NCBI RefSeq assembly: GCF_001405015.1
Contig: NZ_CYZX01000009.1
Location: forward strand, 1 to 64,000
DNA: 64,000 bases
Source: Clostridium disporicum
Lineage (GTDB): Bacteria; Bacillota; Clostridia; Clostridiales; Clostridiaceae
Direction of reading: 5' to 3'
Made by a program: the position numbers and the translations under genes. The notes beneath the pieces are model-generated. The model was not told the DNA's origin, ran no database searches, and saw nothing but the letters and a program-made list of their open reading frames with translations. Each line of letters opens with the position of its first letter. Positions within the stretch are counted from its first letter, which is position 1. This document shows positions 7,275-16,221 of the stretch, one piece after another.

Positions 7275-9725
7275 ATGAGTAACTACGGAACTGCCATAGA
7301 TAAAAAATGGCAAAAAAAGTGGGAAGAAACTGAACTTTATAAATTTAATCCTGATGCCGAAGGTGAAAAGCTTTATGTTTTAGAGATGTTCTCTTATCCA
7401 TCAGGAAGCCAATTACATGCTGGTCACTGGTTTAACTATGGACCTGTTGATTCTTGGGCAAGATTAAAAAAGATGCAAGGCTACAACGTATTCCAACCAA
7501 TGGGATTTGATGCTTTCGGATTACCAGCTGAAAACTTTGCAATTAAAACAGGTATCCACCCTTGGGATTCTACAGAAAAGAATATCAATACAATGGAAGA
7601 ACAATTAAGAGCTATGGGGGCTATGTTTAACTGGGAAAATGAAGTTATAACTTGTACTCCTGAATATTATAAATGGACTCAATGGGTGTTCTTACAATTA
7701 TTAAAGAACGGATTAGCTTACAGAAAGAAAGCTCCTGTAAACTGGTGTCCATCTTGTAATACAGTTTTAGCTAATGAGCAAGTAGTTGATGGTGCTTGTG
7801 AAAGATGTTCAACTGAAGTTACTAAAAAAGACTTAACTCAATGGTTCTTCAAAATAACTGAGTATGCTGATGAACTATTAGAAAAACTAGATACTTTAGA
7901 TTGGCCTGAAAAGACAGTTGCTATGCAAAAGCACTGGATAGGAAAATCTACTGGTGCTGAAGTTACTTTCAAGGTTAAGGATTCAGATCTTAGCTTTGAT
8001 GTATTCACAACTAGAGTTGATACTTTAAATGGTGTTACTTATGTTGTTTTAGCTCCTGAAAATGAATTAGTGGATAAATTAACTACTGCTGAAAATAAAG
8101 CTGCAGTTGAAGAATATAAAGAGGCTGCTAAGAAGCAATCTGATATAGAAAGACAATCTCTATCAAGAGAAAAAACTGGTGTATTTACTGGTTCATATGC
8201 TATAAATCCTATAAACGGTAAAGAAGTTCCAATCTGGGTTGGTGACTACGTACTTGCAACTTACGGTACTGGTGCTGTTATGGCTGTTCCTGCTCATGAT
8301 GAAAGAGATTTTGCTTTTGCTACTAAGTTTAACTTACCAATAGAAAGAGTTATAGTGAGCAAAAAAGGCGAAGAAATCGAACTTCCATACTGTGAATATG
8401 GAAAACTAGTTAACTCTGGAGAATTTGATGGATTAACTACTGAAGAAGCTAAGGAGGCTATAGTTGCAAAACTTTCTGAGAACAACTTAGGTTCTGCTAA
8501 AGTTAATTACAGATTAAGAGACTGGTTAGTTTCAAGACAAAGATACTGGGGTGCCCCAATTCCAATAATATACTGTGATGATTGTGGTGCTGTTCCAGTT
8601 CCTGAAAAAGATCTTCCAGTAGAATTACCATACAACGTTGAATTTGCTCCAGATGGTAAATCACCACTTGCTAAGTGTGAAGAGTTCGTAAATACTACTT
8701 GTCCTTGCTGTGGTAAACCAGCTAAGAGAGAAGTTGATACATTAGATACATTCGTCTGTTCATCTTGGTATCAAATGAGATATGTTGATAATAAGAACAC
8801 TGAAAAGGCATTTGATAAGGAATTAGTAGATAAGATGCTTCCAGTTGACAAATATGTTGGTGGACCAGAGCATGCTTGTATGCACTTATTATATGCAAGA
8901 TTTATTACTAAAGCTTTAAGAGATATGGGTTACTTAAGCTTCGATGAACCATTTAAGAGCTTAACTCACCAAGGACTTATCCTAGGACCAGACGGATTAA
9001 AGATGTCAAAATCTAAAGGAAATACAATATCTCCAGATGATTACATTAAAGAATACGGTGCTGACGTATTTAGAATGTACCTAATGTTTGGTTTTGCTTA
9101 CACAGAAGGTGGAGCTTGGAGTGATGACGGTATTAAGTCAGTAGCTAGATTCGTTGATAGAATAGAAAGATACCTTGATATGTGTAGAGAAGCTATTCAA
9201 AGTGGTGAAAATAATAAAACTACAATGGATAAAGCTGAAAAAGAACTAAACTTCTGGTTAAACAATGCTATTAAGGGCGTTACTGAAGATGCTGATAAGA
9301 TGCAATTTAACACTGCTATAGCAAGAATGATGGAATTCATAAATGCTTTATCTAAATACATTAAAGAAGAAGTTAAGAACTTAGAATTCTTAAATACAGT
9401 TTGTAAAAGCTTTATAAAAATCTTAGCTCCATTTGCTCCTCACTTTGCTGAAGAACAATGGAATCTATTAACTGGTTCTTATTCAGTATTTAACGAAGCT
9501 TGGCCTTCATATGATGCTAAAGCTCTTGTTAAAGATGAAATAGAAATAGCTATCCAAGTTAATGGTAAGATTAAGGCTAGAATTAACGTTGCTTCTGATT
9601 TAGATGAAGAAGGAATTAAAGCTGCTGCTTTAGCTGATGAAGCTATAGTTCAAGCTACTGAAGGCAAGACAATAGTTAAAGTTATAGTTATTAAAGGTAG
9701 ACTTGTTAATATTGTTGTAAAGTAA
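7275..9725 (+). CDS. leuS: Leucyl-tRNA synthetase
   Basis: This 816-residue class I synthetase charges tRNA-Leu in the cytoplasm. Its HIGH motif is HAGH (48-51) and its KMSKS motif is at 576-580. A zinc knuckle has cysteines 158, 161, 175 and 178. The inserted CP1 editing domain is shown by TTRVDTLNG and by YGTGAVMAVPAHDERD. Length and domain order match bacterial LeuRS. AGGAGG precedes the ATG. Expression is controlled by the upstream T-box. Confidence 0.98.
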   Translation: MSNYGTAIDKKWQKKWEETELYKFNPDAEGEKLYVLEMFSYPSGSQLHAGHWFNYGPVDSWARLKKMQGYNVFQPMGFDAFGLPAENFAIKTGIHPWDSTEKNINTMEEQLRAMGAMFNWENEVITCTPEYYKWTQWVFLQLLKNGLAYRKKAPVNWCPSCNTVLANEQVVDGACERCSTEVTKKDLTQWFFKITEYADELLEKLDTLDWPEKTVAMQKHWIGKSTGAEVTFKVKDSDLSFDVFTTRVDTLNGVTYVVLAPENELVDKLTTAENKAAVEEYKEAAKKQSDIERQSLSREKTGVFTGSYAINPINGKEVPIWVGDYVLATYGTGAVMAVPAHDERDFAFATKFNLPIERVIVSKKGEEIELPYCEYGKLVNSGEFDGLTTEEAKEAIVAKLSENNLGSAKVNYRLRDWLVSRQRYWGAPIPIIYCDDCGAVPVPEKDLPVELPYNVEFAPDGKSPLAKCEEFVNTTCPCCGKPAKREVDTLDTFVCSSWYQMRYVDNKNTEKAFDKELVDKMLPVDKYVGGPEHACMHLLYARFITKALRDMGYLSFDEPFKSLTHQGLILGPDGLKMSKSKGNTISPDDYIKEYGADVFRMYLMFGFAYTEGGAWSDDGIKSVARFVDRIERYLDMCREAIQSGENNKTTMDKAEKELNFWLNNAIKGVTEDADKMQFNTAIARMMEFINALSKYIKEEVKNLEFLNTVCKSFIKILAPFAPHFAEEQWNLLTGSYSVFNEAWPSYDAKALVKDEIEIAIQVNGKIKARINVASDLDEEGIKAAALADEAIVQATEGKTIVKVIVIKGRLVNIVVK

Positions 9726-9781
9726 TTTTATAATTAACTAAATTAATTAGGCTATTGCAATTCAGTCAGTCTATAAACTAG

Positions 9782-9813
9782 AAAAAGGTGGATTTTTTAA
9801 TCCACCTTTTTTT
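9782..9813 (+). terminator. leuS terminator
   Basis: The stem AAGGTGGA/TCCACCTT with a seven-base loop is followed by a T run, directly after leuS. Confidence 0.88.
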
Positions 9814-9837
9814 CATAAACTTAAGTTATAAAGCTAA

Positions 9838-10206
9838 TTAATATTGCCAATTTAAAATCATAAATCCCACATTAAATAGATGTAATAAATTTATTAACAT
9901 ATAAAAACTCACTAATCCTATACTGGCAATTAATGATCTCTTAATTTCTTTTTCATTTGAATATCTACTTCTAAAGTACCAATAATAAAGAATTACTGCT
10001 ATAACTACAATTTTAAAAAAGTATGGCAATACTCCATCTATTACTGGTGCTAAAAAAACATTAGCTTCTATAAACATTGTAGGTTCAAGTTTCAAAAGAA
10101 GTTTAGTAAAAAATAAATCAGATAAGTTTAATAAGTATAATATAATCAAATTTATTTTTAATTTATGATATTTATTTTCTTTTAAATAATTACTTTTAAA
10201 AAACAT
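9838..10206 (-). CDS. DUF5658-like small membrane protein
   Basis: From this start the protein has 122 residues and about three to four hydrophobic segments. The first contains NLSDLFFTKLLL, followed by IEANVFLAPVI. The Asn-x-x-Asp-x-x-x-T and EAN pattern is the hallmark of DUF5658 membrane proteins of unknown function. An earlier ATG at 10248 lacks a ribosome site, whereas a purine-rich stretch precedes this ATG. It stands alone. The upstream stretch 10207-10480 shows only AT-rich sequence with no recognisable gene. Confidence 0.6.
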   Translation of the reverse strand: MFFKSNYLKENKYHKLKINLIILYLLNLSDLFFTKLLLKLEPTMFIEANVFLAPVIDGVLPYFFKIVVIAVILYYWYFRSRYSNEKEIKRSLIASIGLVSFYMLINLLHLFNVGFMILNWQY

Positions 10207-10483
10207 AATTCTCTCACTTTCATATATAAATTTGATTACTATGTTCATTGATTAAGGTACTATATATGTACTTATCTTTTAGATACTTGCAAAAGTTTTT
10301 ATCGAAAATATGTTATCTATATTGTAAATTAAGAAATAAAAATTAATTAACTATATTAAAGTATTATGTAATTATATTTTAATTTTATCTTTAACAATTA
10401 TATTTTCTCAAGAAATTTAATACTACAAATTATTGTATTTTACTAATTTTTTCATATGTTTAACTTATTTTATGACAACTATA

Positions 10484-10514
10484 TAAAAAAAGATGTAGCT
10501 TTCACTACATCTTA
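10484..10514 (-). terminator. Terminator overlapping the end of the methyltransferase-like gene
   Basis: On the minus strand the stem AGATGTAG/CTACATCT is followed by seven T. Its 5' arm contains the stop codon of the gene. Confidence 0.8.
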
Positions 10515-11263
10515 TCAAGAACTATTTTAAATTTTTGTAAAACTGCACTAACAATCTCTTTATCTAGAGGCTTATAATAATCTAATAATTCTGATTGTTC
10601 TAATGCATCATAAGCTTCTCTAGCCATTTCCATCCAATTTTCTGGTATATAAACCCATACTATTTCTTCATAGCTACAGCTTAATAAAAAATGTTCCATT
10701 CCAAAAAATGAATATTCCTCTATCTTATGTAAAGTATTAAAAGCTTCATAATCTTTAACAATCTGACTAGTTATTTTATATTCATAAATATCGGCATAGA
10801 AAAAATCAAATTCTTCTGATTCTGCTTCAAAAGCATCTTTATTAATAATAGTAATCTTAGGATTATCTTTGAAATTGCAATTATATAAATCAATTACATC
10901 TTTGCTTACTTCATAAACTATAACCTCATCTACTTCTTCTTTCTTTGCCATTTCTTGAGCAACATATCCAAGACCTAGTCCTACTATACCAACTTTTCCT
11001 TTTGCTCTTTCTATAGCAAAATATGAACCTTCTATTTCTAAAGGTGTTAGTCTCATCCAAACATGATCGTAATCATGAACTAGTTCTGCTATCTTTAACC
11101 TTATTCTATCTTTTCTTTCATACAAGTACCCTTGAACGATTCCTTGTAATCCATCTATCCTCTTTATCTCAAAATCACCAATTTTACGAGGTCTTATCTT
11201 CCTATTATATTCCTTTATTTTACTTAAGACATAGTCTCTATCAAAAGGCTTCAATCTTAACAA
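10505..11263 (-). CDS. Methyltransferase-fold (spermidine-synthase-like) protein
   Basis: This 252-residue protein has a Rossmann SAM-binding core. Motif I is VGIVGLGLGYVAQEM (near 95-110), the acidic motif II is VIVYEVSKDVID, and a later motif is FDFFYADIYEY. The core resembles spermidine synthase and class I methyltransferases, but the DxxY/DDG active-site pattern of true spermidine synthases is not evident, so the substrate is unknown. It is monocistronic, divergent from the HesB-like gene and followed by its own terminator. Confidence 0.6.
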   Translation of the reverse strand: MLRLKPFDRDYVLSKIKEYNRKIRPRKIGDFEIKRIDGLQGIVQGYLYERKDRIRLKIAELVHDYDHVWMRLTPLEIEGSYFAIERAKGKVGIVGLGLGYVAQEMAKKEEVDEVIVYEVSKDVIDLYNCNFKDNPKITIINKDAFEAESEEFDFFYADIYEYKITSQIVKDYEAFNTLHKIEEYSFFGMEHFLLSCSYEEIVWVYIPENWMEMAREAYDALEQSELLDYYKPLDKEIVSAVLQKFKIVLDKM

Positions 11264-11415
11264 TCCCTTTCTATTTTTCGTACTTTAATTTTATCCCAAT
11301 ACCATTATACACTTTATATTATGCTAAACATAGTAAATATTATATTTACAATTTATAGAAATTTCAAGGTTTTTCTCATATGTTATTATTTTACAATATA
11401 TACCTAAAAAACCTC

Positions 11416-11443
11416 TTGCCATTTCCGACTATTATGGTATACT
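11416..11443 (+). promoter_or_regulatory. Promoter of the HesB-like gene
   Basis: TTGCCA (11416-11421) and TATACT (11438-11443) have a 16-base spacer, about 40 bases before the ATG. Confidence 0.5.
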
Positions 11444-11484
11444 ATAAATATAATTTGAATATAAATAATATGAGGTGAATAAAT

Positions 11485-11817
11485 ATGAATAAATTTATAA
11501 TAAGCGAAGAAGCATACAACGAATTTAAGGCATTTTTACAAGATAATGAAATAGAAAAATTCAGCATAAGAATTAACTTAGCAGGGTTTGGATGTAGTGG
11601 TCCAGCATTTAACATAACTGTTGACGATGCTAATGAAAATGACGTAGTTGAAACTATGAATGATATTACTTTCATAGCTGAATCAAAATTAATCGATGAA
11701 TTTGGTGGATTTAAATTATTATCTTCAGAAGAAAACGGTGGAAGAGGTTTATCTTTAAAACCAGTTATCGAAGTTGAAGGTGGATGTGGATCTTGTGGAG
11801 GCGGTTGCCACCACTAA
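11485..11817 (+). CDS. HesB/IscA-like protein with cysteine-rich tail
   Basis: This 110-residue protein resembles the HesB/IscA (A-type Fe-S carrier) fold. The N-terminal half reads FSIRINLAGFGCSGPAF and carries Cys37. The canonical C-terminal CGCG of IscA is replaced by a glycine/cysteine tail with Cys101, Cys104 and Cys108, ending HH. Clostridia carry several such HesB-like proteins, and a role in iron-sulfur or metal binding is likely but unproven. GAGGTG precedes the ATG. The gene is monocistronic, with a terminator shared with the convergent gene. Confidence 0.75.
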   Translation: MNKFIISEEAYNEFKAFLQDNEIEKFSIRINLAGFGCSGPAFNITVDDANENDVVETMNDITFIAESKLIDEFGGFKLLSSEENGGRGLSLKPVIEVEGGCGSCGGGCHH

Positions 11818-11823
11818 AAATAA

Positions 11824-11858
11824 TAAGAGCTATTGATATATCAATAGCTCTATTTTTA
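11824..11858. terminator. Bidirectional terminator between convergent genes
   Basis: The perfect stem AGAGCTATTGAT/ATCAATAGCTCT is flanked by A- and T-rich tracts. It ends both the HesB-like gene and the minus-strand gene that follows. Confidence 0.85.
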
Positions 11859-12506
11859 TAATTTAAACATATAATTTTTATATTTACTATTTATTTCTTC
11901 TATACCTTTTAATATATCTATCCAATATCCTTTATTAATCATCTTTTCGGCTTTTTCTTCACCTTCTAAATTACTTAACTTCTCTTCCATAAAGCTATTG
12001 ATATATGTGTTCAACTCATAAGATATCTCTTTCATAACCGAAATATCCATAGCTAATTTATCATCTAACTTAATTGAATTCATATCATTTGACATATAAT
12101 TAATCAACAAGTTATATATTAGTCCTTCTATATTGGCAAATACCTCATTTTGGTCAGTTCCTGTTAAATCTACCTTATTATCCTTTTTAAACCATGAAGT
12201 TTCTATATTCTTTAAGTATTTTTCCCATAAGTTTAATTCTGCAATATTTATTAAATTATAATTTTTATACAATGTTAATATTTCTTCACTTGTAATACTC
12301 TGTGATGAAATACATCCCTCAAGAGTTAATAGGATAGATTCATTTCTTGTTCTTATCTCCTCTATACTCTTATTTATTTCATTTCCAATTTCTTTTTTAT
12401 ATTCTATTCCAGCTATACTTTGGTAAACGTTTACCAATAAGCTTATTAATAAAATTAAAGTAATAGTTAATATACAACTACTTTTTTTATCTAATTTATT
12501 ATTCAT
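11856..12506 (-). CDS. Membrane-anchored protein of unknown function
   Basis: I do not recognise this 216-residue protein. It has one N-terminal hydrophobic segment (about 11-32) after a lysine-rich start, then an all-helical, charged domain predicted to lie outside the membrane. No cysteine pair, enzyme motif or lipobox is seen. A purine-rich GGGGGGAG precedes the ATG, and a TATAAT lies about 30 bases upstream. It is monocistronic and may be a genus-specific envelope protein. Confidence 0.65.
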   Translation of the reverse strand: MNNKLDKKSSCILTITLILLISLLVNVYQSIAGIEYKKEIGNEINKSIEEIRTRNESILLTLEGCISSQSITSEEILTLYKNYNLINIAELNLWEKYLKNIETSWFKKDNKVDLTGTDQNEVFANIEGLIYNLLINYMSNDMNSIKLDDKLAMDISVMKEISYELNTYINSFMEEKLSNLEGEEKAEKMINKGYWIDILKGIEEINSKYKNYMFKL

Positions 12507-12591
12507 AAATCTCCCCCCGACATGGTAATTATATCATAATTGTTAACTTCGAGAAAGAGTTAAATAAATTACAACTTAATTTAGCATTGCA

Positions 12592-12848
12592 AATAAAGGA
12601 AAGTGAGAGGCAATTTGGTTGAAGGTGGGCTGTGCAAAGGGGAAAATCAGTTAAAGCTGAAAGGAAAATATCACCGACGTAACAGAGAAACCATTGCCAA
12701 CAGCAATAGAGAAAATATATATATTGCTACTTTCACTGCAATGACACTAGCATTTTCTCTTTAACATAGTTACCTTTCCATATACGATAGTAGTATTTCC
12801 CCTTCGACACAGTCGACTTTTCACCTGTGAATTTCACTCATATTTTAT
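12592..12848. repeat. Large imperfect inverted repeat (about 250 bp), unexplained
   Basis: The segment folds back on itself along almost its whole length. Pairs are AGTGA 12602/TCACT 12834, CTGTG plus AAGGGGAAA 12630-12646/TTTCCCC plus CACAG 12796-12812, GGAAA 12663/TTTCC 12775, GTAAC 12679/GTTAC 12769, AGAGAAA 12684/TTTCTCT 12754, CATTG 12692/CAATG 12739 and AGCAATA 12702/TATTGCT 12722. All share one centre near 12720. It is richer in G and C than the surroundings. ATTTAG occurs at both flanks (12579-12584, 12847-12852), as a target duplication would. It could be a MITE-like foldback element or a structured RNA following the VWA operon. Confidence 0.7.
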
Positions 12849-14177
12849 TTAGTTGTATTTACATACATGTATTTCATCTACTGTGCTTCTTAGCATATCA
12901 AGTCCGCTGCTCCCACCTGTACCTTCTACAGTATCTTTACTTATTCTCTTTATCTGTCCATAGGATTTAGTTAGAGATAATTCTTCTTTACCTGTTAATA
13001 CCCAAATTGTATTTTTATTTATTGGTCTTATTTCTAATTCTTTTTCCCCCACACCATCAGTAAAGTAAATTAATATTACATTTCTCATATTATTAGATTT
13101 AATGTACTTAAATACTGGAGAAAACTTTGTAGATCCGTTATTACTTTTCCTCTTTTTAATATCTTTAATAGAATTAATTTTATATATTCTTCTTATCTCA
13201 TCATCACATTCTATAACAGTAATTATATTACCTCTTGATTTTGAAATTTCTAAAATTTCTATCATAATCTTATTTATTTCTTCATCAGTCATTGAAGCAC
13301 TTATATCTATAGCCACTAATATTTCCGGTATATTATTAGGTAGCTCTCCCTTAAGGTCAAGTCTATCTGGCTGTCTTCTATTTCTTCTAGTTATACTCTT
13401 TTTTGCTCCTGCTCTAAGAGACGGAATCATTTTTTTTAATAACTTCTGCCACGATATTTCAGCTTTTTCTTCGTAGCCTAGTATAATTTGTCCTATTTCA
13501 TCTGGAGCTTTTCCATTATAAGAGTTTATAGCTACAGTTTTTGCTAAGTTTCTGCTAATTTCCTGGGAAATTGAAGATTGCCACCATAAATCATGAGCAT
13601 TCTTTATATTTATATCGCTCTTATCTTTTATATCTATCTTTAAAGGTTCTTTTTTATCATTTATGGCCTTATGAAGCTTTTCAGCATAATACTCACAACT
13701 CATATTTTCTTGTAATTCTAAATTATATTTCATATTTATATTATGAAGCCTAGTATACTCCATAGGTATATTTTTTATAAATTGATTTATTGATATATCT
13801 AATGCAATATTTACTGCTAATTTATCATACCTTTGCCTTAAATCTCTTTCACGCTCATAATGATTAAACATAATATGATATATTTCATGCTTTATTAAAG
13901 CCTTCATTTCATTTTTAGTATAAGATAAAAAACTTTTTGGATTAAAACTCATTCTAAATCCATCAGTTACAGGTATTGTTACAATTGGCCATTCTATAGC
14001 AAAATCAACATTTCTTTTAGTCTGAATCATAAAAGAACCGAAAAAAGCATCTTCATTTTCCATCATTTCAATAACTAATACTTCTATTAAACTCAAAAAT
14101 TTCTTATCAAAATCTGATTTAGTATTTAGCTCTATATAATCCTTAATAAGCCCATCTTTAAATACATCAAAGTTCAT
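12849..14177 (-). CDS. Metallopeptidase-motif/VWA-like protein (DUF2201 type)
   Basis: From this start the protein has 442 residues. An N-terminal domain carries a HEIYH zinc-peptidase-like motif (97-101) followed by an ERER helix. The C-terminal third is a VWA-like domain with the MIDAS sequence DISAS in VAIDISASMTDEE. Between them is an arginine-rich segment (KKSITRRNRRQPDR). This matches the DUF2201 N-terminal/VWA-like family, normally encoded beside a MoxR-type ATPase, as here. GAGGT precedes this ATG, and the upstream TTG at 14204 would overlap the ATPase gene. Such pairs are thought to remodel or activate partner complexes; the target here is unknown. Confidence 0.82.
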   Translation of the reverse strand: MNFDVFKDGLIKDYIELNTKSDFDKKFLSLIEVLVIEMMENEDAFFGSFMIQTKRNVDFAIEWPIVTIPVTDGFRMSFNPKSFLSYTKNEMKALIKHEIYHIMFNHYERERDLRQRYDKLAVNIALDISINQFIKNIPMEYTRLHNINMKYNLELQENMSCEYYAEKLHKAINDKKEPLKIDIKDKSDINIKNAHDLWWQSSISQEISRNLAKTVAINSYNGKAPDEIGQIILGYEEKAEISWQKLLKKMIPSLRAGAKKSITRRNRRQPDRLDLKGELPNNIPEILVAIDISASMTDEEINKIMIEILEISKSRGNIITVIECDDEIRRIYKINSIKDIKKRKSNNGSTKFSPVFKYIKSNNMRNVILIYFTDGVGEKELEIRPINKNTIWVLTGKEELSLTKSYGQIKRISKDTVEGTGGSSGLDMLRSTVDEIHVCKYN

Positions 14178-14187
14178 AATACTACCT

Positions 14188-15273
14188 CTATTCGTAGATA
14201 TCAAAGAAAGCTTCTATAAAGGTATCTTGACTTAAAATTTCCTTATATAATCCACCATTATAATCCTCTTTTATATCTTTCATAACGCCTAATCTTAAGT
14301 CTTTAGGATAGCACATTAAAACCTCTCCTAATATCTTAATCTTATCTCTATTTTCTTCTTCATTTAATAATTGTACTAATCTCTTTGCTAACATATATAA
14401 TCTTGAATGATTTTCTTTTTGAATCATTTCCTTAATTTCATATGGTATAAAATCATAATCTAGAAGATTTTCAGCTTTTATAAGGGGACTATTAAAGTTT
14501 CTAGCAAATCCAATAAAGTCTGTAGCTATTCCTCCACCTACATTACCTTTTACAGCATTGAAAATAATAGCTTCACTATATTTATCTTTATTATTTTTAT
14601 ACATTTTAAATGCTTTAGATACTCTCTCCCAGCTTCTAGGCGTTGGTTTTATATTCTCATTTGCATAAGGCATATGAAGGTAGTTTGGAAATTGTGATAT
14701 AAATTCTATGACCTCTTCTTCAATATCAGCTTCATCAGTCATTGCCCATTTAATCCATTCTTTACTGTCTGAATCAACTTCAACCCATACGAATCTATCT
14801 TCTTGGGCAGCATCCATATCAATAACTTGATAATCACTATTTTCAAAATTATCATACTTATTTGATGGATTCATTGCTGCAATTATCTTTACTGATGAAT
14901 CAAGCTTGTATCCGTTTATTTCTCTATTCAAAATCAAATTCATTAATTCTTGTTGAACAGCATGTTCACATCTGTTTAATTCATCTATAAATAGCACTAC
15001 ACCATCATACTTGTTATCATTCAATAAAGAAGATACTTCTGTTAACTTGTAATGTGTAGCATACTCAGTTCTTCCGTTATTTACAAATGGAAGCCCCCCT
15101 ATTTCACCTTCCTTTAAAAGGTTAGCATCTATATTTACTATAGCTAAATTATTGTTCTTAGCTATTTGTCTTACCATTGAAGTTTTTCCTATACCACTTT
15201 CCCCTATTATTAGTGGAACATCATTAGTCATTGTTACTAATTCAATAGTATTCATTGCTTCTGTAAAATTCAT
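14188..15273 (-). CDS. MoxR-family AAA+ ATPase
   Basis: This 361-residue AAA ATPase has Walker A GESGIGKT (24-31), Walker B VLFIDE (93-98), a sensor-1 Asn in AAMNPS (135) and the arginine-finger region QEDRFVWVEV. The GGLPF insertion and domain order fit MoxR/AAA_5 proteins, which act with VWA partners as chaperone-like remodelers. The VWA partner begins 10 bases downstream and the repeat protein lies 24 bases upstream, so the three genes form an operon. Confidence 0.88.
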   Translation of the reverse strand: MNFTEAMNTIELVTMTNDVPLIIGESGIGKTSMVRQIAKNNNLAIVNIDANLLKEGEIGGLPFVNNGRTEYATHYKLTEVSSLLNDNKYDGVVLFIDELNRCEHAVQQELMNLILNREINGYKLDSSVKIIAAMNPSNKYDNFENSDYQVIDMDAAQEDRFVWVEVDSDSKEWIKWAMTDEADIEEEVIEFISQFPNYLHMPYANENIKPTPRSWERVSKAFKMYKNNKDKYSEAIIFNAVKGNVGGGIATDFIGFARNFNSPLIKAENLLDYDFIPYEIKEMIQKENHSRLYMLAKRLVQLLNEEENRDKIKILGEVLMCYPKDLRLGVMKDIKEDYNGGLYKEILSQDTFIEAFFDIYE

Positions 15274-15297
15274 TTTTATCTGCTCCTTATTTACTTA

Positions 15298-16071
15298 CTA
15301 AAGCCCTAATTTATAATCTATTAATGTCATCTTCGTATTTTTACTTCCATAATTCTTAACGAAGTCTATCTTATCCATCTCTAATACTTCTAATTCTAAG
15401 AAGTCTCTCATATATTTATTATCAATATCATCTTTACATATCTTTTCTTTTATAATCTCTAATATAGTATCTATATCTATTGAATCATAAACATACTTTA
15501 CTATGTTTATGTTATCTCCTATAAATATCTTTAAATCATCAAAATCATAGTTCATAATATAATTTATTGATTCTTCATCAATTTTTATAGCACATCTTCT
15601 AGCTTCTAATGTAGGATTATCTATAAATCTTATAGCTCCCCAGTAAGTTTCTATAGCTCTTATTTGAACTTCTTCACTTGGATTCTTTATGTACTTTATT
15701 GCATCAAAATCTTTTTCTACTGCTAAAAGCTTAATCTCCTCTGGTGGATTTTCTATAAACTGAATAGCCCATCCTTTAGATTTAACAGCTTCTCTCATAA
15801 TATTGTTAGTTAAGTTTTTTACGTATTTTATAGAGTTCCATAAAAGTTGTACTGCTAATATTGCTAACTCCTCTGGTAAATCCTCTATATATTCTATACA
15901 TAATGGATTATTTAAAATAGCTTCTCTCTTAACAACATTTGATGGATTATTTATAAATTTTATAACCATCCCGTTTCTCTTTACAGCTTCAATTTGTTCA
16001 TCCTCTGTAGGATTATCAATGTTTCTTATATATAGTGGATCATTATATAACTTCTTAATATTTACACTCAT
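15298..16071 (-). CDS. Helical-repeat protein with seven 22-residue repeats, first gene of MoxR/VWA operon
   Basis: This 257-residue protein contains seven tandem repeats of 22-23 residues (about 20-174). The pattern is NP-x-E-x-x-x-x-AV-x-x-x-x-x-x-I-x-YI-x-N, resembling DUF4116-type alpha-helical repeats. The remaining 80 residues are charged and helical. No enzyme motif is visible. Short helical repeats usually bind proteins, so in this operon it could be the target adaptor of the MoxR/VWA pair; that is inference from gene order. No promoter was chosen in the 150-bp AT-rich upstream gap. Confidence 0.75.
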   Translation of the reverse strand: MSVNIKKLYNDPLYIRNIDNPTEDEQIEAVKRNGMVIKFINNPSNVVKREAILNNPLCIEYIEDLPEELAILAVQLLWNSIKYVKNLTNNIMREAVKSKGWAIQFIENPPEEIKLLAVEKDFDAIKYIKNPSEEVQIRAIETYWGAIRFIDNPTLEARRCAIKIDEESINYIMNYDFDDLKIFIGDNINIVKYVYDSIDIDTILEIIKEKICKDDIDNKYMRDFLELEVLEMDKIDFVKNYGSKNTKMTLIDYKLGL

Positions 16072-16183
16072 AACTTCACCTTCAAAATCTTATTATATAA
16101 AGTATTATATATTATCTAATAATTATTATCAATTATAATTAAGTGTTTACTTAACTAAAATTCTCCTAAATAACCAAATCAAT

Positions 16184-16221
16184 AAAAAAATAAAGTGTGA
16201 GCTATTGCTCACACCTTATTT
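16184..16221 (-). terminator. mupG terminator
   Basis: The perfect GTGTGAGC/GCTCACAC stem with a four-base loop is flanked by T-rich sequence on the minus strand and overlaps the mupG stop. Confidence 0.85.

Noticed and set aside
13102..13476. Plus-strand hydrophobic open frame of 124 codons
   Set aside because: It lies antisense within the VWA gene, has no start signal, and its composition is that of a shadow frame.
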